Assembly (NCBI GenBank): GCA_022839745.1
Contig: JALHJB010000004.1
Location: forward strand, 1 to 64,000
DNA length: 64,000 nucleotides
DNA from: Actinomycetes bacterium
GTDB taxonomy: Bacteria > Actinomycetota > Coriobacteriia > Anaerosomatales > Anaerosomataceae
Direction: 5' to 3'
A model generated the notes under the pieces. The model was not told the DNA's origin. It searched no databases and saw nothing but the letters and a program-made list of their open reading frames with translations. The position numbers and the translations under genes are program-made. Positions within the stretch are counted from its first letter, which is position 1, and each line of letters begins with the position of its first letter. Shown piece after piece: positions 43,821 to 53,406 of this stretch.

Positions 43821-44326
43821 GAAGGCTGCTCCTCACGTCGCCATGCCCGCCGAAGGGTCGCATACGCCAGCACGATTCCGGCGAGCCCCGGAGCAAGCTT
43901 CCAGTACCGCACCGGGTGCGATCGCACCTCTCCAGCGGTCACCACGACCATGCTGTCGGCGTGGATATCGAGATCGCCGCCGTGGAGGTCGCAGGCCTCA
44001 TTGAACACGCCCGTGACGCGCACCATGTCACCGTTGTGCGACCAGCACCCGAACTCTCGCACCTGATCGGCCATCGTCTCCGGCATCCACACGCCGACCG
44101 CCACGCCGCCCGAGAGCACGTTCAGCCAGACGTTGCCGCGGCCACCGGCGAGCGCCTCGCTCACGACCTCTCCTTCGAAGGTCACCAGCTTGCCGTCAAG
44201 CCCGCTGGTCATCGAGACAAGCTCGGGCCCGCTGACCTGCGTTGCCGTGGCAGCGCTGGCGACCGACTGCCCGGGAAGCGCGCAGGCAAGCGCCATACAG
44301 ACGCACAGAATGACAGCGCGTCTCAT
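43817..44326 (-). CDS. Exported OB-fold-like protein with C-terminal membrane helix
   Basis: 169 aa from ATG 44326. Signal peptide (VILCVCMALACALPGQSVASA, about 4-24), then a beta-rich domain with the pattern of OB-fold proteins: LDGKLVTFEGEVVSEAL, NVWLNVLSGGVAVGVW, MVRVTGVFNEAC. A C-terminal hydrophobic segment (KLAPGLAGIVLAYATL, about 144-159) should anchor it. It overlaps trkH by 4 nt upstream and the aldolase by 4 nt downstream. No function is known. Confidence 0.78.
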   Translation of the reverse strand: MRRAVILCVCMALACALPGQSVASAATATQVSGPELVSMTSGLDGKLVTFEGEVVSEALAGGRGNVWLNVLSGGVAVGVWMPETMADQVREFGCWSHNGDMVRVTGVFNEACDLHGGDLDIHADSMVVVTAGEVRSHPVRYWKLAPGLAGIVLAYATLRRAWRREEQPS

Positions 44327-45840
44327 CGATGGGCCCTCCTGTCGCGGACCGATGCGATCACACTTGCAACGATCGCGAACAGCGCCATGAACTCGAGCCT
44401 GCCGGCCCACATCTCAACGATGTAGACGATCTTCAGGCCCGTAGGCATCGTGGGCGCCGTGATGCCGGTGGACAGACCCACGTTCGCCGCGGCCGAGATG
44501 GACTCGAAGATCGCCTCGGCCGGCGGATAGCCGTACATCATGCCGATGATGCCGCCCGTGATGTAGGTGACGATGTAGAGCAGGAACACGAGCAGGACGT
44601 TGGAGAGCACCTCGGAGTTGAGCGGCGCGTTCGAGAAGTGGTGGTACGACTCGGTGACCATCGCGCTCTGCGGAGCGATGGCCTGCCTGATACGCCACAT
44701 CAGTCCCTTCACAGTGACGCCGATGCGGAAGGCCTTGATGCCGCCTGCTGTGGACGACGCCATGCCACCGAAGGCCATCGCCATCAGGATGACCACGAAC
44801 CCGAGTCCGCCGTAACCATGTGTCCACTGTGCCGCGTAGAGGCTCTGCTGCCCCGTTCCGCTGCTCGCCGACAACAGATGGTAGATGCCCTTTCGGATGA
44901 TCTCCCCCGAGCTGGAGTACAACGTGGTGCCAGCCAAGCCAAGGCCGATGAGCACGCTCAGGATGAGCGTGTTGACGGCGATGGTGCGCGCCTCGATGTT
45001 CTTGAAGAGTTCACGCCGCTCACCACGCCAGATGTGCGCATGCAGGTTGAAGTTCATGGTCCCAGCGATCATGAGCATCACCGTGACGATCTCGAACCAC
45101 GGGCTGTGGTAGTAGAGCGAGTTCTGCGACTGCGGCCCGAAGCCCCCGGTGTCCCAACACGCGGCTGTGTTGCAGAAGGCGTGCAACACGCTGCGCCCGA
45201 AGCCCATTCCGGCGCCGAGGTTGACCGCCGTGAGCGACGCGATACCAAGCGCCACGTAGACTGCGGTGACCAGCCAGATGAACCGGGCCGTATGCATGAC
45301 GTTGGGCATGATCTTCTCGTCCCGGCCCTCTGCATGGTACAGCGACATCGCACCGCCGCCGCGCATGCCGATCGCAATTGACAGCGCGGCGACCACGATC
45401 CCCTGGCCACCGATCAGGTGCGTGAGATGGCGCCACACGTTGTGGGCATTGGCCAGGTGATCGAGGTCCTGCACCAGGACGAGCCCGCTCGTGGTGAATC
45501 CTGACATCGCCTCGAAGGTCGCATCGAGATAGCTGCCGAAGTGACCCGAGAACGCCAGGGGTACCGCTGCGGTCAACGACGCGGCCAGCCAGGCAAGCGC
45601 GGTGATCAGGAGCGCGTCACGCCTATTGATCGGCACCCCTCGAGGTGCAAGCCGCACGAAGAGCGCGCCTACGAGCGCGGTCACGCCCGCCCCGAGCACG
45701 TAGTCGAGCGCCGGATCCCACTCCCCTGAGATGACAGCCACGATGAACGGAACCACCATGGCTCCGGCGACCGCGAGCACGAGCATTCCCGTGTAGTGCA
45801 GAATGGCCCGGATGTCGCCCCTGTCGAGCGTGACCCACAT
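44323..45840 (-). CDS. trkH: TrkH/KtrB-type potassium transporter
   Basis: 505 aa, about 10-12 membrane segments. It has the four-fold pore pattern of the family: EAMSGFTTSGLVLVQDL (first pore loop), HAFCNTAACWDTGGFGP, ASSTAGGIKAFR and ESISAAANVGLSTGI. It moves K+ (or Na+/K+) across the membrane and normally needs a TrkA/KtrA regulator; none is seen beside it. It starts 6 nt after a 39-aa membrane ORF and overlaps the OB-fold gene. Confidence 0.94.
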   Translation of the reverse strand: MWVTLDRGDIRAILHYTGMLVLAVAGAMVVPFIVAVISGEWDPALDYVLGAGVTALVGALFVRLAPRGVPINRRDALLITALAWLAASLTAAVPLAFSGHFGSYLDATFEAMSGFTTSGLVLVQDLDHLANAHNVWRHLTHLIGGQGIVVAALSIAIGMRGGGAMSLYHAEGRDEKIMPNVMHTARFIWLVTAVYVALGIASLTAVNLGAGMGFGRSVLHAFCNTAACWDTGGFGPQSQNSLYYHSPWFEIVTVMLMIAGTMNFNLHAHIWRGERRELFKNIEARTIAVNTLILSVLIGLGLAGTTLYSSSGEIIRKGIYHLLSASSGTGQQSLYAAQWTHGYGGLGFVVILMAMAFGGMASSTAGGIKAFRIGVTVKGLMWRIRQAIAPQSAMVTESYHHFSNAPLNSEVLSNVLLVFLLYIVTYITGGIIGMMYGYPPAEAIFESISAAANVGLSTGITAPTMPTGLKIVYIVEMWAGRLEFMALFAIVASVIASVRDRRAHR

Positions 45841-45846
45841 GCGGGA

Positions 45847-45966
45847 TCAGACCGTTCCAGCGGCGAGGAGCGCCACAAGAGAGGCCGCGGCCATGACCAG
45901 AAGATACGCGAGGATCTCGACCAGCAGCCCCACCGGCCACTGCCGGTAGACACCACCCGGACGCAT
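45847..45966 (-). CDS. 39-aa membrane microprotein ahead of trkH
   Basis: 39 aa from ATG 45966. A short polar start (MRPGGVYRQWP) is followed by one hydrophobic helix (VGLLVEILAYLLVMAAASLVA, about 12-32). It ends 6 nt before the trkH start, so coupled expression is likely. It could be a small accessory subunit of the K+ transporter, as KdpF is for KdpFABC, but I know no family for it and the ribosome-binding site is weak. Confidence 0.5.
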   Translation of the reverse strand: MRPGGVYRQWPVGLLVEILAYLLVMAAASLVALLAAGTV

Positions 45967-46116
45967 CTTCAACCCTCGTCGCCTCCTTGTGACATGGAGC
46001 GCCGGCTGGATGTCGGCGGCAGTTGCATTGTGCCACATGCCACAGCGTCGGCAACCACCCACACCGCGACGTGCCTCATGTTAGGCTGTGATTACCCCGA
46101 TCGAAGGGACCGTGGT

Positions 46117-46710
46117 ATGGGACTGCTCTCGAAGAAGACACCGGTCGCCACCGTGCGTGTAGCGCTGGTCGACGGCCGGCACGCGCGTGTCGACACCTGG
46201 GTCGAGACCGCCGACCGGCAGGAACGTGCATACCTCACGCTTCTGCTCTTCCTCATGTACTACGCCAGGGTGCTGTTCTTCCTGAGCTTCCGGGATACCG
46301 CCGAGGAGCTCGTCGGCTGGATGGACGATGCGGTCCGGTCGCTGGCGCAAACACCCGACGAGGCGCCCGCCGACCTGGCGCGTGGATGGCGCCTGACAGA
46401 CGATCTGAGCGCCGAGCCGCGAGCCGTCTGGTCGGGGACGCTGTACACGCTCAAGCCCGGCGAGTACCGATGCGCGGATGAGAAGCCGGCGGATCCCGAG
46501 GATGCCGACGGTCAGTACTCCGTACTGCTCTACCTGCAGCATCTGGTCGACACGCTTCCAGCGCTCGAGCGCGCCTATCTGGCGCTGGGGATCACGGGCA
46601 TGCACGAGTACTACCGTGATATCCAGCACTGGAACACCACAAAGGCGCTCCACCCGGCACCCGCGTATGGGATCGACTACGCCCGCTCGATCCTCGAGCG
46701 GCACGCCTAG
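46117..46710 (+). CDS. Unknown conserved-looking protein
   Basis: 197 aa from ATG 46117. It begins with a basic stretch and VATVRVALVDGRHARVDTWVETAD, then a hydrophobic helix-like segment (YLTLLLFLMYYARVLFFLSF, about 40-59) that may be buried or membrane-bound. An acidic middle and the ending LQHLVDTLPALERAYLALGI, HPAPAYGIDYARSILERHA follow. No family is recognised. Convergent with the zinc-ribbon gene at 46713, with only 2 nt between the stops. Confidence 0.68.
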   Translation: MGLLSKKTPVATVRVALVDGRHARVDTWVETADRQERAYLTLLLFLMYYARVLFFLSFRDTAEELVGWMDDAVRSLAQTPDEAPADLARGWRLTDDLSAEPRAVWSGTLYTLKPGEYRCADEKPADPEDADGQYSVLLYLQHLVDTLPALERAYLALGITGMHEYYRDIQHWNTTKALHPAPAYGIDYARSILERHA

Positions 46711-46712
46711 GA

Positions 46713-47813
46713 TCAGCGCACCTCCAGGTTCGAGATGCGGTACCCGGCCTCGGTGGGAACCACGTAATACCACTGCGTGGCCGTGCTCCCGTACCAGGTC
46801 TCGCTCGTCTCGACCCATACGGAGCCATCGGACTGTTCTTCGGCCGACAGGATCTCGAACGCCGTGAACTGCCCGTTGGAGTACGAGGCGCTCGCTCCGT
46901 CCAGGCTGAACGGCTCGATGGTGAGATCGTGCGCATCGTCCGCCCGGTCCTCCTGGATGGCCACGAGGAAGTCCGTCACCACGGCGACCGCCTCATCAGC
47001 CGGAGCCATCGGAACATCGCCGCCGAACTGCAGCGCCTCGATGCCGCCGAGGCTCCACGTCCCGTCCGCCCCCTTGAGCACGGTCACCTCCGACACCCAC
47101 TCGCTGTTGGGCGGCCCGGCCCAGTACACGGCGGATGCGTCGTCTTCCTTGTAGAGCTGCTGCACCCAATCGCCAAGACCCTCGGCGGCAAGCGCCGACC
47201 GCACTGCCTCTTCGGCCGTGGCGGCTCCGGCGGCAGTGGGCGCCTCGACAGGAACGTCGGTGGAGCCGTCATCGGTGACCGGCGCCTCGACCTCGGCCCC
47301 CGTGTCCTCGAGCGCGCCCTCCAGCGCACCCCGGGCGACCAGGAGGCCGCCCACGGCCAGGGCGCCGATCAGCACGAGAACCCCCACCACGATGCCGATG
47401 ATCAGCCCCGTCTTCTTCTTGGGCGCTGGAACCGGCTGCCCGTAGCCAGCAGGTGCGACCTGCCCGGCCTGCGTGTACTGCGCCGCGGGCGCGACGGCGG
47501 GGGGCATCTGTGCGGTCTGACCGGCGGCCTGCTGCTGGTACTGCTCGTACGCGGCCTTCTGCGCTTCGTACTCCGCTTGCTTGCGCTGGTACTCGGCCAT
47601 CTGGCGCTCATACTCGGCCTGCCCGGGGTTCTCCGCGTCCGGCTGGGGCGATGCGTACGCCGCTGGCTGGGGCACAACGGGCTGAGGGGCAGGGGCTGGC
47701 GGCTGCGGCGGAGCGCTTTCAGCCGCCGCGGCCGCGGCAGGTATCGCCGCCCCGCACGATCCGCAGAACACCGCTCCCTCCCGCACCTCGTTCTGGCAGT
47801 TCGGGCACCGCAT
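46713..47813 (-). CDS. Zinc-ribbon protein with coiled coil, membrane helix and outer domain
   Basis: 366 aa from ATG 47813. Zinc ribbon MRCPNCQNEVREGAVFCGSCGAA-type at 1-20 (four Cys), a Pro/Ala/Gln-rich part with a short Glu/Gln/Tyr-rich coiled coil (about 66-100), a transmembrane helix (GLIIGIVVGVLVLIGALAVGGLL, about 136-158), then an outer part of about 200 residues with two NTF2/DUF4878-like halves. Inside-out sensor layout is likely; zinc-ribbon proteins of this shape are common in actinobacteria and Firmicutes. No function is assigned. Confidence 0.75.
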   Translation of the reverse strand: MRCPNCQNEVREGAVFCGSCGAAIPAAAAAAESAPPQPPAPAPQPVVPQPAAYASPQPDAENPGQAEYERQMAEYQRKQAEYEAQKAAYEQYQQQAAGQTAQMPPAVAPAAQYTQAGQVAPAGYGQPVPAPKKKTGLIIGIVVGVLVLIGALAVGGLLVARGALEGALEDTGAEVEAPVTDDGSTDVPVEAPTAAGAATAEEAVRSALAAEGLGDWVQQLYKEDDASAVYWAGPPNSEWVSEVTVLKGADGTWSLGGIEALQFGGDVPMAPADEAVAVVTDFLVAIQEDRADDAHDLTIEPFSLDGASASYSNGQFTAFEILSAEEQSDGSVWVETSETWYGSTATQWYYVVPTEAGYRISNLEVR

Positions 47814-47929
47814 GTCGGCCTCCCTCGCAATCGACTCCTCGCCCCGACTGTAGGTCGCGGGGGATGCCGGTGTAAAGAGCGCGGCGAGAGGTGGGTGTTC
47901 CGATCGTGGGCAGCCCCCGGAACGCCCGG

Positions 47930-49684
47930 TCACGCGACAGCGGCTCCCAGGTCGAGCTGTACCTGCCTGACTCCATTGTTGGTCGCCACGCGCCTGAGCG
48001 CCACGATAGCGATGTCGTCGTCGAGACGCCCGTCGGCGAAACCGAATGCCGACATGAAAAGCGTCTCGGGCAGTCGCTCGGCACTACCGGAGCCGTGCTG
48101 TGACACGAGCTCAAGCAGCCGCTGACTGCCGAAGATCTCCCCCGAGGACGAGCGGGCCTCAGTCAGACCGTCGGTGTACAGCACGATCAGATCGCCGGTG
48201 CCGATCGAGGTCGCGTGGTTCTCGTACGCCCCCGCCGGCGACGCGCCGAGCACCGCGCCGTCGCGGGGCAGGAAGACCGGCGCCTCTCCCGCGCGCATCA
48301 GCACAGGTGGTGGATGCCCCGCCATGCTGTAGGCCATCCGGCCGTCAACGGGATCGATCAGGCCGAAGAACGCCGACACGAACTCATGTGGCTCGGCGCC
48401 ATGCACGACCAGCTCGTTCGCCTTGCTCATCACGGTGCGCGGTGAGGGCAGATGCAGCGCTTCCGCGCGCATCGCGTTCTTTACCAGCGCCGTGAGACCG
48501 GCCGCCTCGTGACCGTGGCCCGCCACATCGCCGATCAGCACACCGAGGGAGCCGTCCGGGAGCGGCACCACGTCGTAGAAGTCGCCACCCACGCCGCCCG
48601 ACCCGGAGACCGCATGGTAGAGGTGGCCCATCTCAAAGCCCGGCACCGCCGACGGAGCGGTGAAGAAGGCGCTCCGGAGCGATCGCGTGAGCAGCCGCTC
48701 GTCCGCTAGCTGCCGCGCGTTCTCCAACGCCAGCGAGAGCGAGACCTCGAGCTTGTGGAGGAGCTCCCTGTGAGCGTCGCCGAACTCGAGGTCCTCGTCC
48801 CAGCAGAAGCCCATCACGGCCACGATATCGCCGCGGCCCTTCACGGGCACGAGCGCGAAACCGCCGATGTCGTGCTTGAGCAACAGCTCGAACTCCTCGC
48901 GCTGCCGCGCGTCGGACTGCGCGACCGCCAGAGAGCAGCCGGCGCGGGCCGCATAGGCGGGTAGCGAGAGGTCGTCCTCGGCAAAGCGCAGACCGCGCAT
49001 CTCTAGCGGCCACCCGTGCACCGAGCGGAACACCCAGCCACCCGCGTCGCGGTCCGCGAGCCAGCCCCAATCGGCGCCTAGCGCCTCCGTCACCTCCACG
49101 AGAACGCGCTGGAGGATCTCCTCGGCGTCCAGGCTCGACAGCACGGTCACATCGATGAGCTCGGTGGCGGTCCGCAGGTCACGGGCGACGCGCTCGCGCT
49201 GCACACGGTCCCGCACGTCAGCGGAGATGTCGATGCCGAGGAATAGCACGTTGTAGGGATCGGTGAGCCTGCCGGGGATCGGCAGGTACGACAACTGCCA
49301 GTACGTGACGTCGCCCCACGAGGAGCGGAACTCGTACTCGGGCACCGTGACCGGGTGGCCGGTGTACGCCACGTCGATGAAGCGCGCGGCCGAGTGCGAG
49401 TCCGACAGGAACCCGCGCACCGGCATGCCAAGCAGGTCCCATCGGGGACGGACATCGCCGAGCAGGTCGAGGAAGGTGGCGTTGGTCCACGTGAAGCGCA
49501 GATCCGCGCCCGACCACAGCGCCGCCGGGAACGAGGCCCCCTCGAGCAGCGCGGCGATCCGCACCGGGTCGCCGAGAGCGTGCGCGATGGCGCCTGTGGC
49601 GATCGCACCGGCGCTCAAACCCTCACTCCCCTCCGCCAGGGTCCATCTGTCGCGTTGCACCTCATATAGTAAGCCTATCGGCAT
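47930..49684 (-). CDS. PAS-GAF-SpoIIE (PP2C-type) serine phosphatase
   Basis: 584 aa from ATG 49684. PAS domain about 40-165 (WSGADLRFTWTNATFLDLLGD), GAF about 185-335 (LQRVLVEVTEALGADWGWLADRD), then a PP2C/SpoIIE domain about 370-570: GGVGGDFYDVVPLPDGSLGVLIGDVAGHGHEAA with both metal-binding Asp regions, VDGRMAYSMAGHPPPVLM and LIVLYTDGLTEARSSSGE. Such enzymes dephosphorylate anti-sigma-factor antagonists in partner-switching systems. No anti-sigma or STAS gene is adjacent. Confidence 0.93.
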   Translation of the reverse strand: MPIGLLYEVQRDRWTLAEGSEGLSAGAIATGAIAHALGDPVRIAALLEGASFPAALWSGADLRFTWTNATFLDLLGDVRPRWDLLGMPVRGFLSDSHSAARFIDVAYTGHPVTVPEYEFRSSWGDVTYWQLSYLPIPGRLTDPYNVLFLGIDISADVRDRVQRERVARDLRTATELIDVTVLSSLDAEEILQRVLVEVTEALGADWGWLADRDAGGWVFRSVHGWPLEMRGLRFAEDDLSLPAYAARAGCSLAVAQSDARQREEFELLLKHDIGGFALVPVKGRGDIVAVMGFCWDEDLEFGDAHRELLHKLEVSLSLALENARQLADERLLTRSLRSAFFTAPSAVPGFEMGHLYHAVSGSGGVGGDFYDVVPLPDGSLGVLIGDVAGHGHEAAGLTALVKNAMRAEALHLPSPRTVMSKANELVVHGAEPHEFVSAFFGLIDPVDGRMAYSMAGHPPPVLMRAGEAPVFLPRDGAVLGASPAGAYENHATSIGTGDLIVLYTDGLTEARSSSGEIFGSQRLLELVSQHGSGSAERLPETLFMSAFGFADGRLDDDIAIVALRRVATNNGVRQVQLDLGAAVA

Positions 49685-49832
49685 ACGTGCCGAGCGGCAG
49701 GAGATGGACGCTGACAAGCGGTCGATGGTGACGAAAGGCACTTCAGCGAGCCCGAGCGGCGGTGCGCGCTCAGGCTCGTCATGGCGGCGCCGTCCGTCGG
49801 AACGGTTTCGGGGACGCCAAACGCACGCGCCG

Positions 49833-51104
49833 CTAGGCCGCTAGGCGCTCCTCGGCCGCGCCCGAACCGGTGCCCGCTCCCTCGGCAGGAGTCGGCGGCT
49901 TGACCGCGAAGGTGAGGCCTGCCGCGGCGAGGCACAGACCCGCGGCCACCGCGTACGCGATCGCGTAGCTGCCCGTGGAGTCCACGATCGAACCGGCCGT
50001 CATCGACCCGAACACACCGCCCGCACCCCACGCCGTGAACACGAGACCGTAGTTCACGCCGTAGTTCTTCGTGCCGAAGAAGCCCTGTGTGGTGGACGGG
50101 AAGAGCGCGAGGTTGGCGCCGTACGCGAAGCCCACGAACGCCGCCACCGGCACGAGCATCGCCGGTGCGCTCGAGATGGCGAGCAGCCCCATCAGCGCCG
50201 CCTGCATCACGAACACCACGAGCATCGTGCGGATGCCGCCGATGCGGTCGGAGACCACGCCCGCGACCACCCGGCCGGACGCGTTGCCGATAGCGAGCAC
50301 GGCCACCAGCAGGAAGCCGAGCGTGAGGTCGGGCATCTGGATGGCGGCGATCTTGGCCATGTGCCCGATGATCATCAGCCCGGCAAAGGCCGCGAACGCG
50401 TACATCAGCCACAACAGCGCGAACTGCTTCGTCCGCACCATCTCGCGCCAGTCGTAGTCGCGCGAAGCATGCAGCGCACGCGTCGCCTCATGCTGCTCGC
50501 GCACCTTCACCGCCGCCGGTACGTACCCGGCCGGCGGATTCGCGAGCAGCTGCGCGAGCGCGACGGTGGTCACCAGGAAGCCGGCGCCGAGGACGCGGAA
50601 GGTCTCCGCGATGCCGTACTCGCCAAGCAGCCACTGGGTGAGCGGGGCGATGTACACGCTCGCCAGACCGAAGCCGGACACCACGAGCCCGGTGATCAGG
50701 CCCTTGCGCGCCGCCGGGAACCACTTCACCGCCGCGGGCGTGGCGGCCGCGTAGCCGAGCCCGATGCCGGTACCCGTCATGATGCCGAAGCCCAGCACGA
50801 TCGGCGCCGCCGAGCCCGAGGACCCGAAGCTCGCCACGATCATGCCGAGGCCGGTGAACGCGCCGCCGAGCGTGGCGACGATGCGCGGCCCGAAGCGGTC
50901 CTGCGCGCGCCCCGCGAACACCATCGAGACCGCGAACACGCCGCACGCGACCGCGTACGGGACGCTCGCCTTGCCCGCGCTCCAGCCCCAATCGGCGGTG
51001 AGCGACTTGGCGATCACACTCCATGCGTACAGAACGCCGAGCGCCAGGTTGATTCCCAGACCCGCCATCGTGACGATCCAGCCGCGCGCAGAAGCAGAGC
51101 TCAT
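49833..51104 (-). CDS. Major facilitator transporter, OxlT/monocarboxylate type
   Basis: 423 aa from ATG 51104, 12 predicted membrane segments. Typical of the OxlT-like MFS group: GLGINLALGVLYAWSVIAKSL at the start, GAFTGLGMIVASFG, GTGIGLGYAAATPAAVKWFP and KGLITGLVVSGFGLA, and a central loop with WREMVRTKQFALLW. Relatives exchange oxalate/formate or carry monocarboxylates; the substrate here is unknown. Divergent from the radical SAM gene across a 304-nt space. Confidence 0.9.
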   Translation of the reverse strand: MSSASARGWIVTMAGLGINLALGVLYAWSVIAKSLTADWGWSAGKASVPYAVACGVFAVSMVFAGRAQDRFGPRIVATLGGAFTGLGMIVASFGSSGSAAPIVLGFGIMTGTGIGLGYAAATPAAVKWFPAARKGLITGLVVSGFGLASVYIAPLTQWLLGEYGIAETFRVLGAGFLVTTVALAQLLANPPAGYVPAAVKVREQHEATRALHASRDYDWREMVRTKQFALLWLMYAFAAFAGLMIIGHMAKIAAIQMPDLTLGFLLVAVLAIGNASGRVVAGVVSDRIGGIRTMLVVFVMQAALMGLLAISSAPAMLVPVAAFVGFAYGANLALFPSTTQGFFGTKNYGVNYGLVFTAWGAGGVFGSMTAGSIVDSTGSYAIAYAVAAGLCLAAAGLTFAVKPPTPAEGAGTGSGAAEERLAA

Positions 51105-51408
51105 GTCCAGTGGCCCCCAGACCTGGTTGTCCGTGAGTACGATGCGGCCAAGTATGCCGTGCGCGGAGGCGGGTGTCGCCCGTGGGCGGGGCGGGCGGTT
51201 CCGGCGGTTCGGCAGGCGGGCAGGCACCTGCCGCTCACCGACGGTGAACGGCCACGCTCCACGGCGCAGACCGCCCTCCAGCATCCCGTGAATCTGTCGC
51301 CATCCCCAGGTCACGGCACGGCGACACGGCGGCAACGGGTCGGACGAGCCGCCTCCCGGCCCGCACGCACCACCGCTACGCTCGAACCCCGCAACGATCG
51401 GAGACCGT
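51105..51408. other. 304-nt divergent intergenic region, no gene seen
   Basis: It holds a G-rich run of short GGCGGG/GGCGGTTC-type units (about 51180-51220) and GCAGGCGGGCAGGCACCTGC-like inverted stretches. No ORF with a plausible start, tRNA or clear promoter was seen. It should hold the promoters of both divergent genes. Confidence 0.5.
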
Positions 51409-52800
51409 ATGCGTATCAAGATGGTGCTCCCCGCGCTTGCCGAGGCGACCGACCCCTTCTTCCGGCCGATCAAGTACTCGCTCTTCCCGCCCCTCGGCCT
51501 TGCCTCGCTCGCCGGCCACTGCCGCGACGGCGACGAGATCACCATCGAGGACGAGCACGTGGGGCCGGTGCGCACCGATGACCAACCCGACATCGTGGTC
51601 ATCGAGACGTACATCACCTCGGCACGACGCTCCTACGAACTGGCCGACCTCTATCGTGCTCGCGGCGCACACGTCTGCCTCGGCGGCATCCACCCCACGT
51701 CGCTCCCGCTGGAGGCGGCTGAGCATGCCGATTCGATCTTCCTGGGCCCCGGTGACGAAAGCTGGCCGCGATTCCTGGCGGACTACCGCGCGGGTCGCCC
51801 GAAGCGCGTCTACCGCTCCGAGCGCCGCAGCCTCATGGGTCTCCCCCGCCCCCGCCGCGACCTCATCGACCGCGACCGCTACCTGGTGCCCAACTCGATC
51901 GTGGTCTCGCGCGGGTGCCCGCACTCGTGCGACTTCTGCTACAAGGACGCCTTCTATGCGGGTGGGCGGTCGTTCTACACGGCCCCGGTCGACGACGCGC
52001 TCGACGAGATCGCCTCGCTGCCCGGACGGCATCTCTACTTCCTTGACGACAATTTCTTCGCGAACGAGCGGTACGCACGCTCACTGATGGCCGGGCTGCG
52101 CGGCGCGGGCCGCGTCTGGCAGGCCGCCGGCACGGTCGAAGCGGTGCTACGGCCGGGCTTGATTGAGGCAGCGGCTGACGCCGGACTCCGCTCACTGTTC
52201 GTGGGTTTCGAAACGCTCGACCAGACCGCACTGGCCGAGCAGGGCAAGGGCCACAACGTCGGCCGCGACTACGACGAGGCTGTCAGGCGTCTCCACGATG
52301 CGGGGATCATGGTGAACGCGAGCTTCGTCTTCGGCATGGACCACCACACGCCCGACGTCTTCGCACGCACTGCCGAGTGGGCGATCTCCCGAGGCATCGA
52401 GACCGCGACGTTCCATGTGCTCACGCCCTACCCCGGCACGTCCCTCTACACCCGCCTCGAGCGCGAGGGGCGGATCATCACGCGCGACTGGGACCGCTAC
52501 GACACGCGGCACTGCGTCATCGAGCACCCCACGATGTCGCCCGCCGAGATCGAGGCCGGCTACCACCGGGCGCGCCGGATGTTCTACTCGTGGAAGGGCA
52601 TCACGAGCGCCTCACTCGCGCGCGAGACGACAGGCGAGAAGCTGCGGCACTTCGCCTACTCGGCCGCCTGGAAGAAGGCGGGGCCGGTCTGGGATGCCGC
52701 CATCTCGCTCGGCGCGCTGCCCTACGCGCGTCCGGCGCTCGAAGCTGTGCTCGACGGCACGCAGTGGGTCAGGCGCGCGTTCGGGCTGGCGGAGGCGTAG
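51409..52800 (+). CDS. B12-binding-domain radical SAM protein
   Basis: 463 aa. The N-terminal part (1-140) resembles the B12-binding-type Rossmann domain of such enzymes (PLGLASLAGHC, HVCLGGIHPTSLPLEA), without a DxHxxG. The radical SAM motif is CPHSCDFCYK (about 167-176, CxxxCxxC), and then GFETLDQT and FVFGMDHHTPDVF. The closest shapes are class B methyltransferase-like or hopanoid-associated radical SAM proteins with a DUF4070-like tail. It carries out radical chemistry on an unknown substrate. Its end overlaps the CYTH gene on the opposite strand by 79 nt. Confidence 0.88.
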   Translation: MRIKMVLPALAEATDPFFRPIKYSLFPPLGLASLAGHCRDGDEITIEDEHVGPVRTDDQPDIVVIETYITSARRSYELADLYRARGAHVCLGGIHPTSLPLEAAEHADSIFLGPGDESWPRFLADYRAGRPKRVYRSERRSLMGLPRPRRDLIDRDRYLVPNSIVVSRGCPHSCDFCYKDAFYAGGRSFYTAPVDDALDEIASLPGRHLYFLDDNFFANERYARSLMAGLRGAGRVWQAAGTVEAVLRPGLIEAAADAGLRSLFVGFETLDQTALAEQGKGHNVGRDYDEAVRRLHDAGIMVNASFVFGMDHHTPDVFARTAEWAISRGIETATFHVLTPYPGTSLYTRLEREGRIITRDWDRYDTRHCVIEHPTMSPAEIEAGYHRARRMFYSWKGITSASLARETTGEKLRHFAYSAAWKKAGPVWDAAISLGALPYARPALEAVLDGTQWVRRAFGLAEA

Positions 52801-53282
52801 GGGGGTACGCCGGACCCGCTCGGTCTCCCCAGCACGAGCGCCGCGTTCTTGTATGATTCGTCCTCGGTCACCTCGGTGCCGAACCATGCCGGCGGCTCGA
52901 AGGCCAGAGCGTCGTCCGCCGTCTCGAACTCGACCTCCACGGTCATGAGGCCGCCCAGAGCGCCGAAGTACTCATCGAACTCGTAGGCATGTGCTCCAGC
53001 CGGGATGGTGTACCGCCGCTTCTCGAGACGACGGCCTTTGGTCCCGGGCCACAGGGCGTCGAACTGCTCCTGGTTGACCACCACCTCATACTCCTGACGT
53101 GCCATCCCGGCCCCCGCCTTGCCCGTGAGTGTGCTCTGTCCGTCGGCGCTTCTGATGCGCACCTCACCTCCCGGTCCTGAGGCGAGATATCCCTGCCGCA
53201 GGAACGCGGACGGATACTGGCCAAGGTCCGGCGGGCGGCTCTGCACCAGGAACTTGCGCTCGATCTCCGATTTCGCTCCCAA
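52722..53282 (-). CDS. CYTH-domain triphosphate tunnel protein
   Basis: 186 aa. The N-terminal EIERKFLV gives the ExExK signature. Basic and acidic tunnel strands follow: RIRSADGQSTLTGKAG, EKRRYTIP, YEFDEYFG, TVEVEFE. CYTH proteins hydrolyse inorganic triphosphate or bind polyphosphate. The last 25 residues (from about GVPPYASAS) overlap the radical SAM gene and look unlike the family, perhaps a recent extension by stop-codon loss. A CHAD gene lies 0.6 kb away. Confidence 0.88.
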   Translation of the reverse strand: MGAKSEIERKFLVQSRPPDLGQYPSAFLRQGYLASGPGGEVRIRSADGQSTLTGKAGAGMARQEYEVVVNQEQFDALWPGTKGRRLEKRRYTIPAGAHAYEFDEYFGALGGLMTVEVEFETADDALAFEPPAWFGTEVTEDESYKNAALVLGRPSGSGVPPYASASPNARLTHCVPSSTASSAGRA

Positions 53283-53406
53283 CGAGTCGCTGGTCGGCTC
53301 TCAGGATGCCCCCGCATGGATTTCCAGTGCCCCTCCGTTCTTCGGCTACAATCGAGGCTCAGGACAGACATCGGCGCTGGAGCGGCGCGGAGGGGCGGCG
53401 AGCCGT

